Assembly: GCA_029783825.1 (NCBI GenBank)
Contig: JAREIK010000524.1
Coordinates: 131,587-195,586, forward strand
Length of the DNA: 64,000 nucleotides
Direction of reading: 5' to 3'
From: Sapria himalayana
Lineage: Eukaryota; Streptophyta; Magnoliopsida; Malpighiales; Rafflesiaceae
The position numbers and the translations under genes are program-made. Under the pieces are notes generated by a model. It searched no databases, was not told the origin of the DNA, and saw only the letters and a program-made list of their open reading frames with translations. This document shows positions 35,393 to 47,166 of the stretch, one piece after another (position 1 is the stretch's first letter; each line of letters begins with the position of its first letter).

Positions 35393-37185
35393 GTGTTTAT
35401 CTAACTATCTACATATCTGTCAATCTATCCATATATCTATGTGACCATCAATCTATATATCAATTTGTCTTTCAAATTATATGCGTATCTGCCTATATGT
35501 CTATATGTCTATTTATTTATATATATCTCACTTTATCTTTCTATCTACCAAATATCTATCTGCCTATATGCCTATCTATAGATCTACCTATTTTTCTATC
35601 TATTTTTATATCTACCGATCAAACAATCTATTTATATATTTTTTTCTATCTATTTATCTATCTTTTTGTCTATATTTCTATCTATCTATATAGTTCTCAA
35701 TGTGTCTTTCTATATATATATATGTATGTATGTATCTATATGACTTTTTTTCTATCAGTCTATCTTTGTATCTTTCTATGTATCAATCTATCTGTTTATC
35801 TTACTATCTGTCTATATGTGTATTTTTATTTCTATATATATGGATATCTATATATATATATATATCTCTCTCTCTTTCAATCTATTTGTTTATCTATCTA
35901 TCTGTCTATCTGCCTATCTGTCTATATGTCTATTTATCTATTTGTCTATATATCTATCTATATATATATATATATCTTTTTATTTATCTGCCTATTTGTC
36001 TATATGTCTATATATTTAAATGCCTATCTTTCTATCTATCAAACTATCAATTTGTCTTTTATGTAATTATATATATATATATCTAGGTATCTATATATCT
36101 ATATATCATTGTATATGTCTATTTGTGCAACTATCTATCTATCTATCTTGTCTGTCTATCTATTTATTTGTATATCTGTATATCTATTTATCTATCTTTT
36201 TGTCTATCTGCCAATCTATGTATAATATCTATTTATCTATATATTTTTGTATATATCAATCTATCATTGTATAAATATTGTATGTATGTATCTATCTATC
36301 TGTCTATTTGTCTAACTATCTAAATGTGTTTCAGTCTATAAGTCAGTCTATCTATCTTTTTATCTATATCTTTATCTCTCTATCAATCATTCATTCAATC
36401 AATCTATCTATCTACATATCTATTTATCTATTTATCCTTCTAATAGTCAATCTATCTATCTACCTTTGTATTTATCTATCTATAATTATTTATATTTTCT
36501 GACTATCTCTCTATTAGTGTACTTGTCTATGTGTCTGTGTCTATCTGTCTATATGAATTTCTATCTATTTTTTTATCTATTTATTTATCTATCTATTTAT
36601 CTATCTATCAAATAGTCTATGTATTTGTCTATATGCCAATCTGTAGTTCTATCTATCTATCTATATGTCTATCAATCTATCTTTCTACATATCTGTCAAT
36701 CTATCTATCTATATATTTGTCTATTATTCTATCTATCTATGAGTCTATAAATCTATTAGTATACCAATCTATCTGTCTATATTTCTATCTAAATATCTGT
36801 CTATCTATCTATAGATTTATCTTTCAATATCTAAATTTGTCTTTTTTATATTCTTTATCTATTTATATGTCTATCTTTCTATCTATCTATTTGCATATTA
36901 TCTATCTTTCTATATATTTATCAATTTATCATTATATCTATATAGGTATCTATCAATGTGTCAATCAATTTATCTATCAATTTATATGTATATTTATAAA
37001 TCTATCGGTCTATCTGTTTATTTTCTTATCCGTCTATTTGTCTATCAACTAAATATCTTTCTACTAATCTGTATATCTATTTTTCTATATAAATGTCTAT
37101 AATCCTATATATCTCTCTATCTATATATCTAACTATCTATCTACCTATCTATCTGTCAATCTAATCATCTTTCTGCCTATCTATC

Positions 37186-37216
<31 letters not shown>

Positions 37217-38781
37217 TTATCTATATGTATATTTATTTGTCTATATATCTTCTTATCTATCTATTTATCTTTATGTTTATCTATCTATGTATATATCTAT
37301 GTATCTATATATATGTCTATCTATCTATCTATCTCCCTATCTATGTTTATATCTATTTATCTCCCTATCTATGTTTATATCTATCTATCAGTCTATCAAT
37401 ATATCTATTTTATTATCTATCTGTCTATCTATCTATCTATCTATCTGCATATTAGCCTATGTATATATCATCTATCAATCTATTTTGTTATCTATCTATT
37501 CCTCTATCTATTTTTCAAACTATTTATCTATCTGACCATCAATCGATCTAACTATCTACCTATTTATCTATATTTCCATTTGTCTATCTATCTATCAATC
37601 ATATCTCTAACTATATAATGAGTATCTATCTATCTTTCTATTTGTCTATCCATCTATCTTTTTTGTCGATTTATCTTTCTATCTTTTTGTCTATCTTTCT
37701 ATGTCTCTATCTATCTATATATTTATCTATCTTACTATATGTCAATCTATTTATTTTTCTATCTGTCTATATTTCAATTTGTTAATTTGTATATCTCTAT
37801 ATCTATCAATTTGTCTATCATTCTATATGTCTATCTATCTATCTATATATAAGTCTATATGTCAATCTATCTTTCTAGTTATCTATCTATTTGTTTATCT
37901 ATCTATTTTTCTATGTATATATTTATTAATCTATAAATCTATCTATATGTCTATCTATCTATCTATTTATCCATCTATCTATTTATTTATTTATCTTTCA
38001 TTATGTCTATCTATCTATTTACCTATCTAGTTATCTACTTATACGTCTATCTATCTATTTGTGTATATATCTATCTATCTATCTAATTATCTATTTATCT
38101 ATTTATCTATCAATCTATTTGTAAATCTATCTATTTATTTTTTGATATGTCTATCTATCTATCTATATATATATATATATATATATCAATCTATTTTTCT
38201 ATCTATCTATCTATCTTTCTATCAATATATTAGACTATTTTTTTATCTATTTATATTTCTATCTATGTATCTATCAATCTATAATTTTATAAATCTATGT
38301 ATTTATATATCTATTTATCTATTTATATATTTATCTATCTATTTAACTACCTAACTATCAATCTATTTATCTCTCTAACAATATAACTGTGTTTCTGTAT
38401 ATATGTCGATCAGTCTATCTATTTAATTGTCTATCTATCTATATATCTATCAATCTATCTATGTATTTGTATTTCTTCCAATCTATTTATATATCTATCT
38501 TTCTATATGAATATTTATATCAGTCTATTTGTATATCTATCTATGTATCTGCTTATCTACCTATATGCCTATTTATCTATCTATATATCTGTCTATCTAT
38601 TTATCTATCTATATGTTTATCTATCTTTGTATCTGTCTATTTATCTATCAATCTATCTATATGTCAATCAATATGGTAGTCTATCTGTTTATCTATCTAT
38701 CTATATATCTGTATACCAATCTATTGATTAATTTATCTCCCCAAATATCTATCTATCTTTCTGTCTATATGTCTTTATGCC

Positions 38782-38812
<31 letters not shown>

Positions 38813-39500
38813 CTCTCTCTTTATCTATCTTTCTATCTATCGATATATTTATTATCTATCTATTTGTCTAAATATATATGTATCTATCTATCTTTCTATT
38901 TATCTATCTATCTATCTATTTGCCCATTAGTCTATCTATTTGTCTATCTATCTATCTATATATTTATCATTCAATCAATCTATCTATATATCTATCAATT
39001 TATTTTTCTATTTATCTATTTATTTATTTATAAATCTTTTTATCTATATATCTATGTGTATATGTGTCTCTCTGTCTATATCTATATCAAACTAATAATC
39101 TAACTCTCCATCTCTCTATCTAACTATCTAGCTATCTTTTTATGTGTCTATCTATCTATATGTCTATATGTTTATCTATCTATATGTGTATAAATGTAGA
39201 TGTATATATGTATATTTGTCTGTATGTCAATTTATCAATCTATTTATTTGACTATCTATCTTACTATCTATTTTCTAACTATGTAACTGTGTATATATCT
39301 ATCTCTCTATCTATCTAACTATCTAACTCTCTATCTATATGTCTCTATATCTATCTATTTATGTGTATATCTCTCTATTTGTCTAACTATCTGCCTATCT
39401 ATTTATCTAGATATCTATATGATTTTTTTGTCTAGCTATCTATATGATTAGTTATCTATCAATCTATGTGTCTATTTATTTTCTATCTAGAAATCTATTT

Positions 39501-40157
39501 ATCCATAATCTTATTATGTTTAGTCATCTATAATCTTATTAATTTCGTTAGTATGTTAAAATTTTGAATAAAATAATTTCACTTATTAACTTATAACAAG
39601 GATCCAACAATATCACTACAATTAATACAATATTCATCTTGTCATTGTGCCAATATCTTTAAAATGTAATGCTCATTATTATGGGTATAATTCACAAAAA
39701 AAATATTTTTGCTCTATTATCATTATAAATTAATGATTTGAAGCAATTCACTTAATGAAAATAAGTGTTAAAAATAATATATTTGATATTTTGCCTCCTA
39801 AATATGTAATGTGATGGTATAAAACTTTTGTAAGAAATCATACAAACTTCTCATCTTTTGTCAATCTTCTTTAATTAACTATTCTTTATGTTCAATCATA
39901 AATATGTATATCTATATGTCTATCTGCCTATCTGTCTACCACTTAACATAAACAAACAAATATTCTACTTAAGATCATAGAGCTCTTAATATCTATGAGG
40001 ACCATAGCAAGAATTGCATGCAATTATTGTCACCGTTCTCATTTTGACTAGTTTTATCTATGAGCAACATTTACTTCTCTTAATTAGCTTGTTTAGGAAT
40101 GTGCTTGGCTGTATAATATAGGGTAGCATCATTTCTGTCATTGGAGGAAGCACAAGT
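39501..40157. other. Non-satellite spacer at the satellite strand switch
   Basis: Left of this 0.66-kb stretch the + strand is TCTA; right of it the + strand is GATA. The spacer is AT-rich ordinary-looking sequence with no open frame of note, apart from a short TCTA patch at about 39908-39938. A near-direct repeat ATAATCTTATTA occurs twice near 39511-39541. No transposon ends, tRNA or palindrome are visible. Confidence 0.8.
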
Positions 40158-40918
40158 AAGATAGATAGACATATAGATAGATAGATAGACAAAGAGATAG
40201 ACAGATAGACAAATAGACAGATAGACAAATAGACAGATAGACAGATAGACAAATAGACAAATAGATAGATAGAAAGAGAGATTGACAGATTGATAGTTAG
40301 ACAAATAGAAAGATAGATAGATAGATAGATAGATAAAGATATAGATTGAGAGATATATAGATAGCTAGATAACCAGATAGCTAGATAAGAAGATAGATAG
40401 TAAGATAGATAAAATAGTTAGACAAATAGTTATTTAGACATATACATAGATAGAATAGATACATAGATAGATGCATCGCTAGATTAATAGATAAATAGTT
40501 AAGAAAGATAGATAAATAGATTGCCGGATAGATAGAGACACAGATAAACAATTAAACATATAGACAGACAGATAAATAGATAGATAGATTGCTTGATTGA
40601 CAGATAGACAAATAGATAGAAATATAAAAAGATAGATAAACAAATAGAAAGATAGATTGATTGATAAAAAGATAGATTGATATATAGACAAATTGATTGA
40701 TAATAGATAGATAGAAACATAGATAGATAGATCGATAGACAAATAGATACAAGTACACAAAGATACATAAATAGATAGATAAATATATAGATATAGATAG
40801 ATAGATAGATAGACAGATACACAAATAGACAGATAGACAGATAGACAGATAACCAAAATAAAGGATAGACACAAACAAATAGACAGACAGACAAATAGAT
40901 AGATAGATAGATAGAGAG

Positions 40919-40971
<53 letters not shown>

Positions 40972-42163
40972 GATAGATAAACAGATCGACATATAGATAG
41001 ATAGACAGATAGACAGACAGATAGATAGAAAGATATACAGATAAACAGATAGATATATATAAACATAGACAGACAGATTGATAGATAGATAAATTAATAG
41101 ATTGATAGATATATATTCAATTGATAGATAGACAAATAGGCAGATTCATAGATCAATAGATATACCCATAGATAGGTAGACAACATGACATATAGACAGA
41201 TAGATAGACAAATATATAGGTAAACACATAGATAGATAAATGGATAAATATAAATATAGATAGGTAGATAGATAATAGACAGATAGATAAATATATAATT
41301 AGATAGATAGACATATAGACATATGGATAAATAGATAGATAAATAGATAGCTAGACAGAATAACATATAGACAGATAGATAGATAGACAAATAGATAAAT
41401 AAATAGATAGATAGAAAAATAGATATAAATATAGACACATTTACAGATAGATAGATAGATAGACATATAGACATATAGATATATATATATATATATAGAT
41501 AAATAGATAGACAGATATATAGATAGATAGATAGATAGATAGACAGATAGACACACAGATAGATTGATATATTGATTAATAGAAAGATAGATAGATAAAT
41601 TGATAGATCGATAGATAGGTCGACAAATAAATAGATCTATAGATAAAAATTTAGATAGATAGATAGATGGTTAGATAAATAGATAGATAGATAAACAGAT
41701 CGATACTTAGAAAGATAAATAATTAGACATATAGATAGATAGATAATTATACATATAAATAGGTATATATATAGATAGACAGATAGATTGATTGATATAT
41801 ATATATATATATATAGAAAGACAGATAGATAGATAAACATATTGACAGATAGAAAGGTAGATAGATAGAAATAAACATAGATAGATAGATAGATAGAAAG
41901 AAAGAAATGAATAAAGATAGATAGATAAATAAATAAATAATATATAAATATATATATATATATAAAGTTAGAAATATAGATATATAAAAAAAAGAAAGAA
42001 AAATAGATAGAAATAGATAGATATATTGGTAGACAATTAGATAGACAGACATATAGTCATATAAATAGATAGATAGTAGACAAAAAGATAGATAGATAGG
42101 CAGATAGACAGATAAAAAGATAGGAAAATAGAGAGATATAGAGATAGATAGGCAAATATACAT
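40158..42163 (+). repeat. Satellite array C: degenerate (GATA)n
   Basis: This is the same tetranucleotide family as arrays A and B, but G/A-rich on the + strand, so the stop-free Ser-Ile-Tyr-Leu frames are now on the minus strand. It contains a 47-bp TA run at 40923-40969. No genes are visible. Confidence 0.95.
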
Positions 42164-42258
42164 ACAACTTTGTCGTAGCAGACAGATGGTGACCAGTGGA
42201 TTTGGGGGAAAGAAAGCAACATCAATTTAATGAATAGATTATATTTTATGTACTATAT
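42164..42258 (+). repeat. Flank repeat, left copy
   Basis: A segment with CTTTGTCGTAG, AGATGGTGA and TAGATTATA is found again at 46427-46519 in the same orientation with clear similarity. It directly precedes the first TATG microsatellite and first ~200-bp unit, so it is probably part of the full repeat unit. Confidence 0.75.
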
Positions 42259-42270
42259 GTATGTATGTAT

Positions 42271-42476
42271 GTATTGAACTTTTATCCTATAAAATCTATT
42301 TGCAAATTTCTTGTGCCTTGTGTTTCTAGGTTCGATACAATTTCGAACAAACAAAGATAATCTTTGCAACCTTGGTTAAGGTGTTTGTTCCTTTTTTTAA
42401 TGCTTATGGCATAATATATAGGTGTTTGATGTTCATGCTCCATAATAAGCATTTACGCTCTACTTTAAAGTAAATA
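42271..42476 (+). repeat. ~200-bp repeat unit, copy 1
   Basis: The core runs from TTGAACTTTTATCC through GTGCCTTGTGTTTC, TTTCGAACAAACAAAG, TTGGTTAAGGTGTTTG and TTTGATGTTCATGCTCC to CGCTCTACTTT. Three further copies lie at 44.9-45.7 kb. The unit is not one I recognise. Confidence 0.85.
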
Positions 42477-42660
42477 CGTGTATATTTATTTCTGTATATA
42501 TGTATATGTACATATACATATATACTTGTATATATGTACAAGTATTTACCAGTATATGTGTATATGTAAATATACACTAAGTAGATATGTACATATTTAC
42601 CAGTATATGTGTATATGTACAAGTATTTATAGTAAAGTGTAAATATACACTAAAGTATTT
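42477..42660. repeat. TGTACATATA minisatellite, tract 1
   Basis: Degenerate tandem sequence built from GTATATATGTACA, TACAAGTATTTACCAG and TATACACTA segments. The same type of sequence follows the fourth ~200-bp unit at 45682-46280. It is rich in the self-complementary TGTACA. Confidence 0.75.
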
Positions 42661-44825
42661 GTTCTTTCATTCGTTCAAATGTTTATTTATGAGCTACAAT
42701 TATACTTATAATTAAATATATATGTTGAGATTTATCTTTTTGGTATATCCAAACACAAAGAATTATTAGACACAATTATTTCTTCTCCAATATGTTTCTT
42801 TAAAAATTATAAATGCGAAGAAATTTTTTTCACATATTTAATATATTAATAAAAATGAATAAATGAATCTGTAATCTCATTGATTTTATCTTTTACTATA
42901 AGAATCAGGACTTTAGAGAAATAATGCATATGAAAAAAGTTTTCAACTAATAATAATTCATTTTTATATGCTTAAACAACATACAACTTATGTTTAATTA
43001 TATGTGTCTAACTATATATAAATATTTGTATAACTATATAACACTCTATATAATTATATATAATTATATTTGTAACTTTGTATACATATATGTATACATA
43101 TATGTTAATCTATATATTTGTTTATAACTTTGTATATATTCATGTATAACTATTTGTATGAATTATCTATATATAACTATATGTTTAACTATATAAAAAT
43201 ATTTATAACTATATATACTATATGTATAATAACATATAACTATAAATAATTGTATCTCACTATATGTATAACTATAAAAGCTTAATACATAACTATATTT
43301 AGATCGAGTAGTAAGCCAACAATGTACATCATGATATATCTTATCAGATAAAATATATAAAATTTATTTTTTCTACGAAAGAGTTGTCATACTTCTTGAG
43401 TAATTGATCTCGATAGTAAAAAAAATCTCAGATATTTCAAATATTGTTTGAAACTTGGTTTGTAGATTTTAGGTTAGATATATCAAATTGATTATCTCAT
43501 GTAATTGGATCATTATCATCGTATACAATTAGTTTCACATACTAACATCTTGATCAACTTAAAAAATAAAAAAATTTGACATAATTATATGAAAAAATAT
43601 AGTAAATATTGAGTAAAATTATTAAATCATTTCTTGGGAGACTGCTTTAGGCTATAAATTGCCTTTCCTATTCTGCATATTATATATGTGTTCTCTGCTT
43701 TCAGGAGCAATAAATCCTATTGACTATTATATAAGTATTTTTTTATATAAATTATAATAAAGAAATGTATTCTTTATATCTAACTAATACATATTTTATA
43801 TATGTGATGATAATTAGAAAGTAATAACCTATTAGTGGTCATGTTAATCATATTAAATAATATGTACCAAGAATCAATATCATAAGGCTATGTAAAATCA
43901 TTCATTACCAACCTAGTCTTGTCGATCGATCTTTTCGTTGGGTCCCTCTTTATTATATATATTTGTCTATAATGTAATTGGAATGTCAAACTCATCATTC
44001 TAAACTGGATTAATTGATATGATAGAAAACTCATTTAAAATAGATTGCAAATGTATCCATTTATTATATACATCTTTGGATTGAGATCATCGAGTCTTTT
44101 AATGCTCATTTTAATTTCTCTCTCTTGGTGAGATTTAAATGTCATGTCTAGTGCATCATAATTACTTTAGAAGTTCTTATTTTGTATGTATATATTAGAG
44201 GTCATTGTCTTGATGTGATGGAAAGTATCTTTGTCAAAGGACAATAAGTCTTGGATTTGAGATGTATTAGATAGAGCTTTTATTGATTTTTGAAAGAATA
44301 TTATTGAGATATTAATACCTCATAAATCTTGCACTTAGCAAGGGTCTTGTATACTGGGCTAAAACCTCCAATGATATTATTGAATAATACCTTTCTTGTA
44401 GTTCTTTTTTTAAGAAGTAAATGATATTAAGTATCAGTCATTTAAGCATTTTTTTAATTTTGAGGATAATTAGATAATTTATCAAACATCTAGCATTAAT
44501 ATTCTTTTACAAATCATAATTAGTCAGAGAATGAACAAATATCTAATTGTAATATTTTAATAATTTAGTACTCCTAAATATTTTAATAGTATGAAAATGA
44601 TGTGCTTACATTAATATTCTCTCTCTAGGTAATTTCAGGTAGGTCCTTTTTTTCTCTTGATTTAGGGTGATATTCAAACTCAAGACCTCACTAATAAATT
44701 ATAATTTTTTAGCTTGTGTCTTCAATCATGCCTCGAGTATGCTTTTTATCGACGATACAATTTCAAACATTCATATGTTAAATTTTAATCATTTATTTTA
44801 GCTTGTTCTTTTATATATATACATA
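42661..44825. other. AT-rich stretch without recognisable genes
   Basis: About 2.2 kb of AT-rich sequence. A degenerate TATAACTATATG repeat covers about 43005-43290 and includes the palindromic TATACATATATGTATA near 43081. From 43300 to 44800 the sequence is more complex but broken in all frames. I saw no domain that I could name with confidence. Confidence 0.6.
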
Positions 44826-44930
44826 TATATATGTATGTATGTATGCATGGATGTATGTATGTATGTATGAATATATGTATGTGTGAGTGTGTATGTGTGT
44901 GTTTCCATGTATGTATGCATGTATTGTTTT
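44826..44930 (+). repeat. (TATG)n microsatellite preceding repeat copy 2
   Basis: ATGTATGTATGC/GTGTG-type tandem sequence. Equivalent tracts precede the other units at 42258-42274, 45168-45208 and 45440-45508, so the microsatellite belongs to the repeating unit. Confidence 0.85.
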
Positions 44931-45121
44931 TTATCTTGTAAAATTCAGTTGCAAATTTTTTGTGCCTTGTGTTTTTAGGTTCGACGTAATTTTGAACAAA
45001 CAGAGATATTTTTGTAGCCTTGGTTAAGGTGTTTATTCTTTTTTTTTTGTTTATGTCAGAATATCTACCTGTTTGATGTTCATGCTCCATAATGGATATT
45101 TATACTCTACTTTATGTTAAT
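44930..45121 (+). repeat. ~200-bp repeat unit, copy 2
   Basis: Matches copy 1 in order: GTGCCTTGTGTTTTTAGGTT, TTTTGAACAAACAGAG, CTTGGTTAAGGTGTTTATTC, TTTGATGTTCATGCTCCATA and CTCTACTTTATG. Confidence 0.85.
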
Positions 45122-45207
45122 ACTTGTAGAGGGAAGAGAAAAAGGAGGTCATATATATATATATCCATTATGTATGTATGCATCCATGTATGTGTGTATG
45201 TATGTAT

Positions 45208-45416
45208 GCATTGAACTTTAATCCTGTAAAATCTAGTTACAATTTTCTTGGGCCTTGTGTTTCCAGGTTCAACACAATTTCAAACAAACAAAAATGATTT
45301 TTGCAACCCTGGTTAGGTGTTTGTTCATTTTTTTTATGCTTATGATAGAATATCTATCTGTTTGAAGTTAATGCTTCATTATGGATATTTACGCTCTACT
45401 TTATGTAAATACTTGT
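45208..45416 (+). repeat. ~200-bp repeat unit, copy 3
   Basis: TTGAACTTTAATCCTGTAAA, GGGCCTTGTGTTTCCAGGTT, TCAAACAAACAAAA, CCTGGTTAGGTGTTTGTTC and CGCTCTACTTTATG mark the same unit. Between copies 2, 3 and 4 lies a GTAGAGGGAAGAGAAAAA-type linker plus TATG microsatellite, so these three are in tandem with a period of about 290 bp. Confidence 0.85.
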
Positions 45417-45507
45417 AGAGGGAAGAGAAAAAAGAGGTCATATATGTATGTATGTATGTATACATGTATGTATGTATGTATACATGTATGTATGTATGTA
45501 TGTATGT

Positions 45508-45681
45508 ATATATTGAACTTTGATCCTGTAAATCTAGTGGCAAATTTCTTGTGCCTTGTGTTTTCAGGTTCAATTCAATTTCGAACAAACATAGATGATT
45601 TTTTATACTTATGATATAATATATAGCTGTTTGATGTTCATGCTCCATAATGGATGTTTATGCTCTACTTTATATAAATAC
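45508..45681 (+). repeat. ~200-bp repeat unit, copy 4 (internally deleted)
   Basis: The same landmarks are present, but about 35 bp including the GGTTAAGGTGTTTG segment are missing between AACATAGATGATTTTT and the TGATATAATATATAG part. Confidence 0.83.
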
Positions 45682-46280
45682 TTGTACATATATAGCAGTA
45701 TATATGTAATTGTACATATATAATGGTTTATATGTACGTATACATATATACTAGTATATATGTACAAGTATTTAATAGTACATGTGTATATGTACATATA
45801 TTCCAATATATATATATATATTACACACACACACACACATATATATCAGTATATATATACATATACACTACAACATATGTACATGTTTATATGTACATAT
45901 AAATACTAAGTGTATGCACATATATACAATATAGTAAATGTACATATATACGACAGTGTATATCTGTACACTGGTATATATCTACAAGTATTTTCCAGTA
46001 TATATGTACATACTTATACATATACACTGTATTGTATATTTACATACATGTACATATATATATGTACATATATATTACAATGTATATGTATACACTAGTA
46101 TATATGTACATATACACTACAATATTTGTACATATTTATATGAACACATAAATACTCAGTACGTGTACATATATACACTATAGTATATGTACATATTATT
46201 ACAGTGTATATGTATACACTTGTGTATATATAAATTTAAACTATAGTATATATGTACATATATACTGTAGTATTATATAT
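45682..46280. repeat. TGTACATATA minisatellite, tract 2
   Basis: About 600 bp of degenerate tandem sequence with recurring GTATATATGTACATATA, TACACTACAATAT and CAAGTATTT segments, like tract 1. A short CA run and TA run lie at about 45813-45845. Confidence 0.78.
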
Positions 46281-46426
46281 TTATCAAAATAGAACATTAT
46301 TTGTTTATTTATTTTGATTTGATTGACTGGTTTAATTTTTGTAGAAATATGATACAACGATGTTTTCCATATGAAGCTTTTAGAAGAGAAGGAAATTTTC
46401 ATTAGATATGACACACCAAAACTCGG

Positions 46427-46519
46427 ACAGCTTTGTCGTAGTAGAAAGATGGTGATCAGAGGAGCTGAGGGAGATAAAACAATGTCAATGCACGGATAGA
46501 TTATACTTTATGCACTGTT
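46427..46519 (+). repeat. Flank repeat, right copy
   Basis: CAGCTTTGTCGTAGTAGAAA, AGATGGTGATCAG and ATAGATTATACTTTATGCAC correspond to 42164-42258 in the same orientation. Here no ~200-bp unit follows. Confidence 0.75.
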
Positions 46520-46740
46520 TGTAGATACATTGATGAATAAGAAGTAATAAAATTTTCTCATGTTTTTGTTTTAATTATGTAAAATATTGTATCAGAATAA
46601 TTTATTAAATGATTTTTTTTTATTAATTATAAATTATAATTTATAGCTTCTATTTTTATTAAATTTAATATATAAATATTAAATTATTTAATTACATTTT
46701 TTGAAAAAAATTAAAATTCTGAAAATAGTTTGAATGAAAA

Positions 46741-47166
46741 TAGCTAGGGATATTTCTATTGCTAATTTAGTTAGGGAATTTTCCCTTGCTAATTTAGATA
46801 GAGAAATTATAATTTTAGCTAGGAAATTTTTCGTGGCTAAATTTTTTAGCTAAAGACCATTTTCCTCATTAATTTTTAGCGAGGAACACTTTAGATTGCG
46901 AAAGGTTCCATCATTATATCTGTTTAGCGATAGAAACACCCATTTAACTAACTAGTTTAGCTAGGGTAACTATTATTTTAGCTAGGGATATTTCCCTCAC
47001 TAAAGTTTTTTAGCTAGGGACTCTTTTCCTCGCTAATTTTTAGCAACGAGTACTTTAGATTGAGAAAGTTTCCATCGTTAATCTGTCGCTATATCCCATT
47101 TAGTGATGAAAAACAACAATTTAGCTAGGGAATTGTCCCTAGCAAGTTGGGATTTTTGTTGTAGTG
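46741..47166 (-). mobile_element. CACTA (En/Spm) transposon terminus
   Basis: Read on the minus strand from 47166, the terminus is CACTACAACAAAAATCCC, the CACTA-family end. It is followed by about 400 bp of alternating subterminal motifs of the form TTAGCTAGGGA and its complement, plus TTAGCGATAGAAA-type variants (for example at 46741, 46816, 46957, 46980 and 47011). Such clustered motifs are the transposase-binding region in this superfamily. The adjacent bases are TAG, a possible 3-bp target duplication, but no partner end was found on the left, so the element is truncated or its other end has diverged. Confidence 0.85.

Larger units (their letters stand above)
26354..39500 (+). repeat. Satellite array B: degenerate (TCTA)n, 13.1 kb
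   Basis: Same strand and composition as array A. It contains TA tracts (for example 35354-35390, 38168-38185 and 38785-38808), a 28-bp tandem duplication near 37331-37390 (CTCCCTATCTATGTTTATAT twice) and longer variant blocks. No gene or RNA is visible; open frames read only Ser-Ile-Tyr-Leu variants. It loses repeat character near 39500. Confidence 0.95.
42164..46740. other. AT-rich composite repeat block
   Basis: This 4.6-kb block interrupts the GATA satellite. It contains a flank motif seen at both ends, four copies of a ~200-bp repeat, TATG microsatellites, two tracts of a TGTACATATA minisatellite and about 2 kb of AT-rich sequence. No intact gene is recognisable; the longest frames are translations of microsatellites. 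It may be the inside of the CACTA element ending at 47166, but no transposase motif is visible. Confidence 0.65.

Noticed and set aside
43870..44200. Possible Copia polyprotein remnant on the minus strand
   Set aside because: Only a vague Arg/Ser-rich stretch is readable; no protease, integrase or RT motif was found.
44655..44690. Degenerate tRNA B-box-like sequence (ATTCAAACTCAAGACC)
   Set aside because: No A box or cloverleaf around it; too diverged to call a tRNA or SINE.
44785..45836. Minus-strand open frames rich in His, Thr, Tyr and Ile
   Set aside because: They are translations of TATG/TATA microsatellites joined to the ~200-bp repeat.
45865..45874. CACTACAACA as the missing left end of the CACTA element
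   Set aside because: It belongs to the TACACTACAATAT minisatellite, which repeats at 46111, and no subterminal motifs follow it.
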